From positions 1 to 53,076 of the forward strand of contig JACQFQ010000001.1 in assembly GCA_016199985.1 (NCBI GenBank): DNA of 53,076 bases, read 5' to 3'. The notes under the pieces were generated by a model, which searched no databases, was not told where the DNA came from, and saw nothing but the letters and a program-made list of their open reading frames with translations. Each line of letters opens with the position of its first letter. Position 1 is the first letter of the stretch. The stretch comes from Verrucomicrobiota bacterium (GTDB lineage: Bacteria; Verrucomicrobiota; Verrucomicrobiia; Limisphaerales; UBA11320). The translations under genes were made by a program, and so were the position numbers. Below are positions 35,683 through 44,250 of this stretch, piece after piece.

Positions 35683-36806
35683 TTTGGCAGGGGCCAATCT
35701 CGCAACAAATCAACCAGATCGTCAATCGCCGGGCTGCGCGCCTCCTTCACATAGAACCCGCTCGTCGACACCCCGGTGAACAGGCTGAACGCATTGTCGA
35801 GGTTGAGCAGCTTGCCCAGGCAGAAGCCCGCGTTGAAGTGGTCTCCCGCGCCGGTGGTGATCTTCGGCTTCGGCACGTGGGGTCCGTCGGCGAAGGACAC
35901 CGAGCCATGGCTCACCGCCAGCGCGTAGCTGACCGGATGAACGACAAGCGTTCCGATCGCCAGCCGCTGCTGTATCCGCACAGCCATCGCCGCCAGGGCG
36001 TCCCGAGAGTCCTTCTGGCACGGAAGCCCCATCACTTCGCCAATCTCGTACGCCTCCTTCTCGTTCAGGCCCAGGATGACGTCGAAGTGCTTCTCGAATT
36101 GAGTGATCAATTCGAGGGCGCCCTGAATATCCGCCACAGTCCGCTTTTGGGGATCGGCGAGGTCAAAAAAGATCTTGCGCCGCGGCCCGCTCAGGCTCGG
36201 GCAGACCTCCGCCAGGAGCGATTTCCAAACCTCGCTCATGAACGGGAGCATCGTCCAGTTGACGAGCCCCACCAGATCGCAGGACGAGAAGCGCTGCAGA
36301 AACTTCTCCCGGCCGAAGCGGAGCTGGAGATTCTCCCAGGTGACCTCCTTGAGCGGCTCGAGCTTCCCCAGAATGATCTTGCCGTCCTGAAACTCGAGGG
36401 CGTCGCTGTGACCGGGCTCGGCGATGCTATGGACCTCGGCGCGATGGGCGAACTCGTGGAAGACGCGGTGCAGGTTCGGGTACCCGAGCGTGCCGACGTA
36501 CGTGACCTTGATGCCGAGCTGCGCGAGCGCGTTGGCCATGATCGGGCCGTTCCCTCCGATCTTCGTTCTCTCCACCACGAGCTCGATGTTGGTGCTCTTC
36601 GCGGCGGCGTTCATCACCCGCTTGCCGAGTTCGCTGATCGTGGCCATGGGGACGTAGTCCAGCGCTGTTCGCCGCTGGTCCACGACGCGGATGATCTCAT
36701 CCACGAAGCCGTCGAGGCCGATGAAGGCGGAGGTGCGGCTGGCGACGCCGATGGCGCCCTGAAGGGACGCGGCGCATTGTTCCCTGAGTTCGGAGGGGGT
36801 TGGCAT
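35679..36806 (-). CDS. PfkB-family carbohydrate kinase
   Basis: 375 residues of the ribokinase/PfkB superfamily. The C-terminal signature TTGAGDHFNAGFC contains the anion hole and catalytic Asp. The N-terminal half has GLDGFVDEI and KIGGNGPIMANALAQLGI, the substrate-binding glycine region. The family phosphorylates sugars, nucleosides or sugar phosphates; substrate specificity cannot be read here. A DQRRT/HRVF-type insert is present, and the protein is longer than typical ribokinases (~310). It overlaps def downstream by four bases and is separated from parB by about 78 bases. Confidence 0.93.
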   Translation of the reverse strand: MPTPSELREQCAASLQGAIGVASRTSAFIGLDGFVDEIIRVVDQRRTALDYVPMATISELGKRVMNAAAKSTNIELVVERTKIGGNGPIMANALAQLGIKVTYVGTLGYPNLHRVFHEFAHRAEVHSIAEPGHSDALEFQDGKIILGKLEPLKEVTWENLQLRFGREKFLQRFSSCDLVGLVNWTMLPFMSEVWKSLLAEVCPSLSGPRRKIFFDLADPQKRTVADIQGALELITQFEKHFDVILGLNEKEAYEIGEVMGLPCQKDSRDALAAMAVRIQQRLAIGTLVVHPVSYALAVSHGSVSFADGPHVPKPKITTGAGDHFNAGFCLGKLLNLDNAFSLFTGVSTSGFYVKEARSPAIDDLVDLLRDWPLPK

Positions 36807-36883
36807 GATTTGTCTGGTCAGTCTTCTGTGGGTGGCGTCCGCGCGGTATGGGAACCGCGCGGCAATAGGGTGGAGCGCGCCGG

Positions 36884-37807
36884 TTAGTCCATGGTGACGC
36901 CGAGCGCGTCAAGAACGCGTTGGAGCTCATCGTCGGAGAAAAAGCGGATCTCGATCGCGCCCTTCCCATGGGAATACTTCAAATGAACCTTGGTGGCCAG
37001 ACGCTCCCGCAGCTTCGTTTCAACGGCGGACACATTCGGGTCTCGCGGAGCCGGCGCGGCGATCGCGGAGCCGCCGCCCTGAACGACGGCGGGGACAAGC
37101 ATCGCGGCCACGAGGGCTTCGGTCTGCCGCACGCTGAGGCTCCTTGCGACCACCTGGTCCGCGGCGCGCGCCTGCCCCAGATCGCTCCGGAGCCCGAGCA
37201 ACACCTTGGCGTGTCCGGTGGAGATCCTTCCCTCGCGCAACAAGTCCTGGACTTCCCGGGACAGGCGGAGCAACCGGAGCGCGTTCGTCACAGCGACGCG
37301 GCTCTTCCCCACTTTCATCGCCGCGTCCTCCTGCGTGAGTTGAAACTTCTCGATCAGCTCGGAGTATCCAATGGCCTCCTCGATCGGATTGAGGTTCTCG
37401 CGCTGAAGATTCTCGATCAGCGCCAACTCGAGCACGGCGCGATCATCGGCCTCGCGCACGATCACCGGCAGCTCCGTCAACCCCGCCGCCTGGGCCGCCC
37501 GCCACCGTCGCTCGCCGGCGATGATCTCGAACTGATCTCCGCGCCTCCGGACGATCAGCGGCTGGATCACGCCCTGCGTCCGGATGGAGTCCGCGAGTTC
37601 CGCCTGCGCTTCGGCAGGGAAGCTCTTTCTGGGCTGGAACGGACACGGAATCAGGTTCCCCGCGGCGACTCGGATCACGGCGGACACGACCGATGCGTCC
37701 GCCGTCTCCGGCGGGGCTGAAGGAACAGAAAGCGGGGCGGGCCTTTGCGCGGGAGACACCCCTCCCAACAGCGCGCTCAAGCCTCGACCAAGTGCGGGTT
37801 TCGCCAT
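36884..37807 (-). CDS. parB: ParB/Spo0J-family chromosome partition protein
   Basis: 307 residues from the ATG giving MAKPALGRGLSALLGG, a typical ParB N-terminus; 45 extra codons upstream in the frame were excluded. The CTPase/ParB-N domain has PFQPRKSF, QPLIVRR and the GERRWRAA box II. Next come ENLQRENLNPIEEA and the helix-turn-helix that reads parS (LTQEDAAMKVGKSRVAVTNAL, then LRLSREVQDLLREGRISTGHAK). A C-terminal dimerisation region (HLKYSHGKGAIEIRFFSDDEL) follows. ParB loads as a clamp at parS near the origin. No parA adjoins and no parS-like palindrome was seen here, so parA may lie elsewhere. Confidence 0.95.
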   Translation of the reverse strand: MAKPALGRGLSALLGGVSPAQRPAPLSVPSAPPETADASVVSAVIRVAAGNLIPCPFQPRKSFPAEAQAELADSIRTQGVIQPLIVRRRGDQFEIIAGERRWRAAQAAGLTELPVIVREADDRAVLELALIENLQRENLNPIEEAIGYSELIEKFQLTQEDAAMKVGKSRVAVTNALRLLRLSREVQDLLREGRISTGHAKVLLGLRSDLGQARAADQVVARSLSVRQTEALVAAMLVPAVVQGGGSAIAAPAPRDPNVSAVETKLRERLATKVHLKYSHGKGAIEIRFFSDDELQRVLDALGVTMD

Positions 37808-38035
37808 GGAGCGAAGACTGGGGAACCCGGAAGGGTCTGTCAAAACGAACCGCATCCGCGAGGGGAATCCGGTCGCGGCGTTCCGGCGCCGCCGCGCCCG
37901 CGAAACGAGCCCTCCCGCCTCAGCCAGGCAGGCCTTACCCACGCGGGGACCGAGATTCCCGAATCATATTTTGAAACCTTCGACCTCATTTCGTGTCTGA
38001 CTTGCGGTCAAGAGGCCGATTGCCCCGCAGGCTAT

Positions 38036-38057
38036 TCCAGCCCAAAACTGGGCTGGA
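38036..38057. promoter_or_regulatory. Hairpin in leader between parB and the FHA gene
   Basis: Nine-base perfect arms (38036-38044 tccagccca and 38049-38057) surround a four-base loop, 48 bases before the ATG of the FHA protein. No T-run follows, so an operator or leader hairpin is more likely than a terminator. Confidence 0.5.
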
Positions 38058-38105
38058 CCACCTCGCCGAGGTCCGATAGGGTGAATCGGTCACAGACGCC
38101 AGGTT

Positions 38106-38702
38106 ATGCCTAGACTCATCGCGCAAGGAAATGGAGACGAACGTTCGTATGAACTGCCGAACAACGGTCGAGTTCGTGTCGGTCGCAGTCGACACAGCGA
38201 TCTCTGCATCGATCACCCCTCGATCTCCGAATCTCACTGCGAGATCTACGTCGACCCCATGATGGTCATGGTCACGGACATGGGATCCACCAACGGCACC
38301 TTCATCGACGGCTCGCCCATCCAGAAATCCGAATTGGGCAATGGCCAACTGCTTCAACTGGGCTCGTTCAGCCTGCAGTTGGAGATGGAAACCCATCGCG
38401 TCGTGATGCCTGAGTTGGAGAATCACGCCGCCCCGCGTCCCACCACGTTGTCGAACGGACTCGCTTGCTGCCACAATCACCCGGAGTCCCCGGCGGCAAT
38501 GGAGTGCGGGCATTGTCAGAAAACATTTTGCCGTCCTTGCGTCCACGTCATAGGGCTCATTGGAGGCAAGCGCCACCACCTCTGTCCCGTTTGCCACAAT
38601 CACTGCTCCCCCTACACAGGCCACGGGAACACTCGCAAAGGATTCCTCTGCGGCATCCTGAACGCGTTCAAGAAAATCACGGGACGATTCAGATCGAACT
38701 AG
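38106..38702 (+). CDS. FHA domain protein with C-terminal zinc finger
   Basis: 198 residues. The N-terminal FHA domain (about 1-95) has the phosphothreonine-binding GRSRHSDLCI, SISESHCEI and GSTNGTFIDG motifs, all intact. The C-terminal region from ~118 has pairs CCHNHP, CGHCQKTFCRPC, CPVCHNHC, a B-box or RING-like zinc-binding pattern. The combination suggests an adaptor that joins a phosphorylated partner to another protein. No kinase lies nearby. It may be co-transcribed with the DUF309 gene, 32 bases downstream. Confidence 0.88.
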   Translation: MPRLIAQGNGDERSYELPNNGRVRVGRSRHSDLCIDHPSISESHCEIYVDPMMVMVTDMGSTNGTFIDGSPIQKSELGNGQLLQLGSFSLQLEMETHRVVMPELENHAAPRPTTLSNGLACCHNHPESPAAMECGHCQKTFCRPCVHVIGLIGGKRHHLCPVCHNHCSPYTGHGNTRKGFLCGILNAFKKITGRFRSN

Positions 38703-38734
38703 CGGTCTCCATTTCCCCCCACCGGATCGCGCGT

Positions 38735-39154
38735 GTGACTCATAAATCCGCCAAGGTCGCCGCCATCACGGCATCCCTCCAGGGACAGGACCTGGACGCC
38801 CGATACCTGGGATACTTCGAATGTTTCAACCAGGGGCTTTTCTACGAGGCGCATGACGTGTTGGAGGATCTTTGGCTGGAGGGACGCGGCGGGCCGGACG
38901 ACGGCTTCTACAAAGGGCTGATCCAGTTCGCCGGCGCGTTTGTTCATCTTCAGAAGAACAGGCTGTCGCCCGCGGCGGCCCTGTTCCGCCTCTCCGCAAA
39001 GTATCTGCAGCCTTACGCGCCTTGGCGGCAGAGCCTGAATGTGGGCGCGGTGCTTGAGCAAGGGCGGAACTGGGTGTCGTTTCTCGAAGCAGGGTCGTAT
39101 GCCCGCAATCCCCTCACGGACGCGGACCCGCCGCGGATGACTCTCGAAAGATGA
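38735..39154 (+). CDS. DUF309-family protein
   Basis: 139 residues from a GTG at 38735. The family core FNQGLFYEAHDVLEDLWLEG (about 33-52) with a following GLIQFAGAFVHLQKNR matches DUF309, a helical protein with conserved Glu and His residues of unknown function. An open frame runs upstream into the FHA gene, but those codons overlap a better-supported gene. The C-terminus is variable. No partner function is known; a metal-binding or hydrolytic role is only a guess from the conserved EAH. Confidence 0.88.
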   Translation: MTHKSAKVAAITASLQGQDLDARYLGYFECFNQGLFYEAHDVLEDLWLEGRGGPDDGFYKGLIQFAGAFVHLQKNRLSPAAALFRLSAKYLQPYAPWRQSLNVGAVLEQGRNWVSFLEAGSYARNPLTDADPPRMTLER

Positions 39155-39531
39155 AAGACTGATCCGATGCCCCGTCCAGTCGAGGCCCGCCGGGATTCCC
39201 CGCGAACTCCCGCCAACCCGCGATTTCAGGGCTGAGATCAAGCTTTCTCCACCCCTGCCGACTGCAAAGGCGCCACATTGGGCTTCCCCAGAACGTGGCC
39301 TCCACCGTGATCGATTCGGTCATTTCGGACGACGGCGGCCCCGCGAAAGAATAAACGAGGCGCCGCAAAGGAAGCGCTCCATCGTTGATGACGATTGCGT
39401 GTCGCCCACGTGTCATTTCGAAGCGCGTGTGAATTTCGCCACCACTTTGGCCCATTTCACAAGCGAATGGGATGCCTCCGTCCCTATCGCTCTCTTCCAT
39501 TTGCAAAAGCTGCCGTAGCGTTCATGAAAGT
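39155..39531. other. 377-bp region upstream of the FG-GAP/ASPIC gene
   Basis: No gene is convincingly supported here. A minus-strand frame of 130 codons (39114-39506) crosses it and overlaps the end of the DUF309 gene; it has no recognisable domain. Its unusual residue choice (VEATFWGSPMWRLCSRQG) could be a relic of a dispersed repeat. The promoter of the following gene must lie in the last part. Confidence 0.5.
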
Positions 39532-41922
39532 ATGTGTATTGTTTCAGCCGCCCCGCCGCCGCAACGGTTGTGCGGGCGAAGGACCAGGGCCTTCACCTTC
39601 AGTTTCGTCCTGGGTCTCTTCTGCGTTTTGTTCCTTCCGACTTCTGGATCGGCGGCCCTGGTCCAGAAGGACACGATCCAGAAAGACCCCTTTTGCGCGG
39701 TCACCAACCTGGAGATCAGCTCCCTTTCCCTCCGCCTGCCCTCGTTCACTCAGGCCGCGAGCACTCGCAGAATGGTGGAGCGCCTCGCCAAGATTGAGCG
39801 GGACGTCGATCCGCGCAACATGCGCTTTCAGGATGAACGGATGGTCCAGATGCTGCGCTCGCAGGTTCGGGTTGAAACCAACTCGCAGGCGCAGCTGGAG
39901 CTTCGGTTCGACCTGGGCGTCAGCCTGCTCCAAGCAGGCGAAACGGCGCAGGCGCTCCATGAACTCGAGTCGCTTGAGCAGTTCGTCAACTCCAACGGAG
40001 GCCACTTCAGCGAACAGGGCAGGATTGATCTACGTCTCCGCAAAGCCGTCACGATGCTGCGGCTCGGGGAGGAGGAGAACTGCCTGCTCAATCACAACGC
40101 TGATTCCTGCATCTTTCCCCTGCGTCCGTCAGGATTTCACCAACTGCCGCGGGGATCCCGCGGCGCTGTGACCCTGTTGCAGGAGCAGCTGACCGAGTTT
40201 CCCTCTGATTTGGCCTCGCGCTGGCTCCTGAACATCGCCCATATGACGCTGGGGGAGTATCCGGAGAAGGTTCCATCGCGCTGGGTCATACCCCCCAAAG
40301 TGTTCGCCTCGGAATACGACATGCCCAGATTCCCGGATGTCGCGGGAGCCGTAGGGCTCGACACTGAGAATCTGGCGGGCGGATGCGTCCTGGATGACTT
40401 CGACAACGACGGGTTGATCGATGTCGTCACGTCGTCCATGAGCCTTCACGGCCAGCTGCGCTATTTTCACAACGACGGGAATGGACAGTTCACCGAGCGG
40501 ACGCGGGAGGCGGGCCTGATAGGACTGGTGGGGGGGTTGAATGTCCAACAGACCGACTACAACAATGATGGGTGGCTTGATCTGCTGGTGATGCGTGGAG
40601 CATGGCTCTTCAAGGCGGGACGAATGCCCAGCTCGCTGCTTCGAAACAATGGCGACGGAACGTTCACCGACGTGACCGAGGAGGCGGGCCTGCTGAGCTT
40701 CCATCCGACGCAGACCGCGGTCTGGCTGGATTACAATGGCGACGGGTGGCTCGACCTGTTTGTGGGGAACGAAACCGTGGATCCGAACGATCCGGACCCT
40801 TGCCAGCTCTTTCGCAACAACCGCAACGGGACCTTCACCGAATGCGCCGCCGTCAGCGGGCTTCAAGTTTCCCGCTTCGTCAAGGGAGTCGCGGCCGCGG
40901 ACTACGACAACGACGGACGGCCCGACCTCTATCTTTCCTGTCGCGACGGAAAAAACATGCTCTTCCACAATGACGGGGTCACCGATCTGGCCACCGGCGA
41001 GTGGACATTCTCTGAGGTCACCGGCCAGGCTGGCGTCGGCGGTCCTCGCTACAGTTTTCCCACCTGGTTTTTCGATTATGACAACGACGGTTGGGAGGAT
41101 CTCTTTGTTTCCGGATACAAGATTCGGAACGTCGCCGACGTCGCCGCGGATTACCTCGGTCTCCCGAACCAGGGAACGAAGCCCAAGCTCTATCACAACA
41201 ATCACGACGGCACCTTCACCGACGTCACCGTCGACATGCATCTCGACCATGTCTATCACAGCATGGGGGCCAACTTCGGTGATCTCGACAACGATGGGTG
41301 GCTCGATTTCTACCTGGGCACAGGCGATCCGGACTTCATGACGCTCATCCCCAATCGAATGCTCCGGAACGCGGGAGGGAAGGCCTTCCAGGATGTCACG
41401 ACGGCGGGAGGCTTTGGACACCTGCAAAAAGGCCACGGAGTCGGCTTTGCGGATCTCGACAACGACGGCGACCAGGATGTGTACCTCGTCGTCGGAGGCG
41501 CGTATCCCGGCGACCACTACCGGAACGCGCTCTTCCTGAATCCCGGGAACACGAACCACTGGCTCAAGCTCAAGCTGGAGGGCGTGACGTCAAACCGGGC
41601 CGCCATCGGAGCCCGCATCCAGGTGAACGTCAGCACAGCCGGAGTCGCTCGCAGCATCCACAAGACCGTGAACAGCGGCGGCAGTTTTGGATGCTCGCCG
41701 CTGCGTCAGGAGATTGGCCTGGGCCAGGCCACTTCCATCGATTCGATCGAAGTCTACTGGCCCGCCACCCGACAGCGCCAGAAGCTGACAGGGTTCGCGC
41801 TGGACCGCGCCTACCGCATCCAGGAGGGCGCGGACAGCGCCGCCCCCATCCCGCTGAAGCGATTCCAAATCGATCCCAACAGCAAAACGAAACACGCGCA
41901 TCCCGCCCACGCGGGACTATGA
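39532..41922 (+). CDS. Secreted FG-GAP/ASPIC-UnbV protein (CRTAC1-like)
   Basis: About 796 residues with a signal sequence (CIVSAAPPPQRLCGRRTRAF, then a hydrophobic run) and a helical N-region to ~245. Seven calcium-binding FG-GAP/VCBS repeats follow, recognisable by DFDNDGLID, DYNNDGWLD, DYNGDGWLD, DYDNDGRPD, DYDNDGWED, DLDNDGWLD and DLDNDGDQD, which suits one seven-bladed propeller. The C-terminal ASPIC/UnbV domain (NHWLKLKLEGVTSNRAAIGA) completes the CRTAC1 architecture. It is likely cell-surface or exported. The start at 39532 is preferred over 39472 because the signal peptide is cleaner. Its stop overlaps the LytTR gene (ATGA), which suggests a functional link. Confidence 0.92.
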   Translation: MCIVSAAPPPQRLCGRRTRAFTFSFVLGLFCVLFLPTSGSAALVQKDTIQKDPFCAVTNLEISSLSLRLPSFTQAASTRRMVERLAKIERDVDPRNMRFQDERMVQMLRSQVRVETNSQAQLELRFDLGVSLLQAGETAQALHELESLEQFVNSNGGHFSEQGRIDLRLRKAVTMLRLGEEENCLLNHNADSCIFPLRPSGFHQLPRGSRGAVTLLQEQLTEFPSDLASRWLLNIAHMTLGEYPEKVPSRWVIPPKVFASEYDMPRFPDVAGAVGLDTENLAGGCVLDDFDNDGLIDVVTSSMSLHGQLRYFHNDGNGQFTERTREAGLIGLVGGLNVQQTDYNNDGWLDLLVMRGAWLFKAGRMPSSLLRNNGDGTFTDVTEEAGLLSFHPTQTAVWLDYNGDGWLDLFVGNETVDPNDPDPCQLFRNNRNGTFTECAAVSGLQVSRFVKGVAAADYDNDGRPDLYLSCRDGKNMLFHNDGVTDLATGEWTFSEVTGQAGVGGPRYSFPTWFFDYDNDGWEDLFVSGYKIRNVADVAADYLGLPNQGTKPKLYHNNHDGTFTDVTVDMHLDHVYHSMGANFGDLDNDGWLDFYLGTGDPDFMTLIPNRMLRNAGGKAFQDVTTAGGFGHLQKGHGVGFADLDNDGDQDVYLVVGGAYPGDHYRNALFLNPGNTNHWLKLKLEGVTSNRAAIGARIQVNVSTAGVARSIHKTVNSGGSFGCSPLRQEIGLGQATSIDSIEVYWPATRQRQKLTGFALDRAYRIQEGADSAAPIPLKRFQIDPNSKTKHAHPAHAGL

Positions 41923-42272
41923 ACGCGAGTTCTTCCTCGCCTTCGCTCATGATCGGGTTCCGTTCCGGTAAACGACGCCTGATCGTCGACCTACGGCAGA
42001 TCCATCGCATCCAGGCTTCGAACAACCGCTCTCTCGTGTTCACCGCCAGAGAACCCCTTGTCGTGGATGAGTCGCTGGGCGCTGTCCTCGAGCGACTCCC
42101 CGCGGATCAATTCATGAGGGTGAGCCGCTCGCATGTGGTGAACAAGCACTGGGTCGCCTCCCTGAAACCCTGCCTGCACGGCGACCAAACCCTCTTCCTC
42201 AGGAACGGGGCGGAGGTGAGATTGAGCCGGACCCGTCGGGCCGAATGCATGCGTTGGCTCGGCCTTGAGTGA
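41919..42272 (+). CDS. Stand-alone LytTR DNA-binding domain protein
   Basis: 117 residues that are almost entirely one LytTR domain: KRRLIVDLRQIHRIQASNN, FMRVSRSHVVNKHWVASL and EVRLSRTRRAECMRWLGL match the DNA-contacting beta-rich fold. It lacks the receiver or membrane sensor usually fused to LytTR, so it may need a partner to gain a signal. The ATG overlaps the stop of the FG-GAP/ASPIC protein gene. The larger open frame around it is out-of-frame reading through the neighbour and was rejected. Its target is unknown; divergent sugar genes downstream are candidates. Confidence 0.9.
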   Translation: MNASSSSPSLMIGFRSGKRRLIVDLRQIHRIQASNNRSLVFTAREPLVVDESLGAVLERLPADQFMRVSRSHVVNKHWVASLKPCLHGDQTLFLRNGAEVRLSRTRRAECMRWLGLE

Positions 42273-42293
42273 CGGGCCGCGGGCGGGCCTTCG

Positions 42294-43307
42294 CTAATCG
42301 ACGAGCTTGCCCTTGCCGGCAAGATGCCGCTGTAAGCGCTCCATGTCCGCGTCGACCATGATGCGGACCAGATCCTTGAATCGTGTCTTCGGTTGCCAGC
42401 CCAGTTTCTCCTTCGCCTTCGAGTAATCTCCGATCAAGACATCCACCTCGGCGGGACGGTAGTAGGCGGAATCGATCTCGACATGACGCCGCCAGTCGAG
42501 TCCGACATGGCCGAAGGCCTCCTCCAAGAATTCGCGCACGCTGTGGGTCTCGTTCGTGGCGATGACATAGTCGTCCGGATCCGGCTGCTGGAGCATCAAC
42601 CACATCGCCTCCACGTATTCCTTCGCGTAACCCCAGTCGCGCTTCGCGTCCAGGTTTCCGAGGTAGAGCTTGTCCTGGAGCCCCGCCTTGATCTGGGCGA
42701 TCGCCCGCGTGATCTTGCGCGTCACAAAGGTTTCGCCCCGCCGCGGCGACTCGTGGTTGAAGAGGATGCCGTTGCTCGCGTGCATCCCATAGGACTCCCT
42801 GTAGTTCACGGTGATCCAGTAGGCGTAAACCTTCGCGCATCCGTAAGGGCTGCGCGGATAAAACGGCGTGGTCTCCTTCTGGGGAATTTCATGGACCTTC
42901 CCATACATCTCGCTCGAGGACGCCTGGTAGAAACGGGGGCGAATTCCAGTCTCGCGCACGGCCTCCAGGATCCGGATCACGCCCGTGGCGGTGATGTCCG
43001 TGGTGTATTCGGGGCTGTCGAAGCTGACGCGCACATGGCTCTGAGCCGCGAGATTGTAGATCTCTTCCGGCTGAATCTTTCCGATCAGCCGCGCCAGCGA
43101 GCTCGCGTCGCTCAGGTCGCCATAGTGCAGCCTGAGGGCCGTCTTCGAGTTGTGTGGATCCGAGTAGATGTGGTCCAGCCGCCCCGTGTTGAAGGTGCTG
43201 GCGCGGCGGATGATCCCGTGAACCTCGTAGCCCTTCTCGAGGAGAAGTTCGGCGAGGTAGGAGCCGTCCTGGCCCGTGATTCCAGTAATGAGAGCGCGTT
43301 TTGCCAT
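42294..43307 (-). CDS. gmd: GDP-mannose 4,6-dehydratase
   Basis: Converts GDP-D-mannose to GDP-4-keto-6-deoxy-D-mannose, the entry step to GDP-fucose, GDP-rhamnose, GDP-perosamine and related sugars. The NADP-binding motif [14 protein letters not shown] and the family segments [19 protein letters not shown], the catalytic Tyr-Lys in YGCAK, and [13 protein letters not shown] are all intact. Length is 337 residues from the ATG at 43307; a TTG four codons upstream is not favoured. No next-step GDP-sugar enzyme is adjacent, so the product's fate is not shown here. The gene diverges from the CDP-sugar operon. Confidence 0.97.
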   Translation of the reverse strand: MAKRALITGITGQDGSYLAELLLEKGYEVHGIIRRASTFNTGRLDHIYSDPHNSKTALRLHYGDLSDASSLARLIGKIQPEEIYNLAAQSHVRVSFDSPEYTTDITATGVIRILEAVRETGIRPRFYQASSSEMYGKVHEIPQKETTPFYPRSPYGCAKVYAYWITVNYRESYGMHASNGILFNHESPRRGETFVTRKITRAIAQIKAGLQDKLYLGNLDAKRDWGYAKEYVEAMWLMLQQPDPDDYVIATNETHSVREFLEEAFGHVGLDWRRHVEIDSAYYRPAEVDVLIGDYSKAKEKLGWQPKTRFKDLVRIMVDADMERLQRHLAGKGKLVD

Positions 43308-43389
43308 AGTGGCTCGCAACGACGCGGGAAGCCCGCTCGCGAGCGCGCCTGTTTATTCTCAGCCGGAGGTTCCGATGCAAGCCGTTTCC

Positions 43390-43407
43390 TGCGCCGTTTC
43401 GGGCGCA
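43390..43407. promoter_or_regulatory. Short hairpin in the gmd-rfbF divergent region
   Basis: Arms tgcgcc (43390-43395) and ggcgca (43402-43407) flank a six-base loop between the divergent starts. It could be an operator shared by both promoters; position alone supports this. Confidence 0.35.
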
Positions 43408-43476
43408 AAGAAATCTATTGTGACGGGAATCGCCCTTACCTAGCCTCGACTCCCGATTCGATTCATTCATCCTCTT

Positions 43477-44250
43477 ATGCAGGTCGTCATCCTTTGCGGA
43501 GGTCTCGGAACGCGGCTGCGCGAAGAGACCGAGTTTCGTCCGAAGCCGATGGTCCCCATCGGCGGCCGTCCCATCCTGTGGCACATCATGAAGACCTACG
43601 CCCATTACGGGCACAAGGACTTCATCCTCTGCCTCGGCTACAAAGGGGAGATCATCAAGGATTACTTCCGAAACTACCACTGGCACACCAGCGATGTCAC
43701 CCTCCGCCTCGGCGCGCGCCCCCAGATCACCTATCACAACACCCACGATGAGGAGGACTGGAACGTCACCCTCCTCGACACCGGGCAGGAAACCCAGACG
43801 GGCGGGCGGCTTCTTCGCGCGTTGAAGCACATCAAGGACGACACGTTCCTGTTCACCTACGGAGACGGGGTCACCAACTCGAACATCAACGATTCCGTGC
43901 AGTTCCACCGCAAGCACGGCGGGCTCGCGACCGTGACCGCCATCAACGCGGCGGGACGCTTCGGGGAGCTTGCGATTGACGGCGGCAAGGTGACCTCGTT
44001 CCAGGAAAAGCCGAACCGAGAGGCGGTGTTTGTCTCCGGGGGGTTCTTTGTCCTGGATCGCAAAGTCGGCGATTTCCTCGACGGCGATGGCTGCGTCTTC
44101 GAGCGCCAGCCTCTCCAAACGCTCTGTCAGAAAGGGCTGCTCCAGGCCTACAAGCACCACGGATTCTGGCAGTGCATGGACACCGCTCGCGAGCAGGAGA
44201 TGCTTTCGAAGATGTGGCAAGCGGGGCAGGCGCCCTGGAAGATCTGGTGA
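43477..44250 (+). CDS. rfbF: Glucose-1-phosphate cytidylyltransferase
   Basis: Makes CDP-glucose from glucose-1-phosphate and CTP. The nucleotidyltransferase motif GGLGTRLREETEFRPKPMV, with the essential Arg and Lys, opens the protein, and family segments such as GHKDFILCLGYKGEIIKDYF and DGVTNSNINDSVQFH are present. Length is 257 residues, as expected for RfbF. Its last codon and stop overlap the rfbG start (GTGA), so the pair is translationally coupled. It begins a plus-strand run of four sugar genes. Confidence 0.97.
   Translation: MQVVILCGGLGTRLREETEFRPKPMVPIGGRPILWHIMKTYAHYGHKDFILCLGYKGEIIKDYFRNYHWHTSDVTLRLGARPQITYHNTHDEEDWNVTLLDTGQETQTGGRLLRALKHIKDDTFLFTYGDGVTNSNINDSVQFHRKHGGLATVTAINAAGRFGELAIDGGKVTSFQEKPNREAVFVSGGFFVLDRKVGDFLDGDGCVFERQPLQTLCQKGLLQAYKHHGFWQCMDTAREQEMLSKMWQAGQAPWKIW

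Noticed and set aside
36800..38105. parS site near parB
   Set aside because: No TGTTTCAC-like palindrome was found around the gene.
39114..39506. 130-codon minus-strand gene
   Set aside because: No recognisable domain, overlaps the end of DUF309, and such frames are common by chance in GC-rich DNA; kept only as a possible repeat relic.
40129..41559. 476-codon minus-strand frame opposite the FG-GAP protein
   Set aside because: Shadow of the repeated DxDxDG-coding DNA; no domain resembles a protein family.
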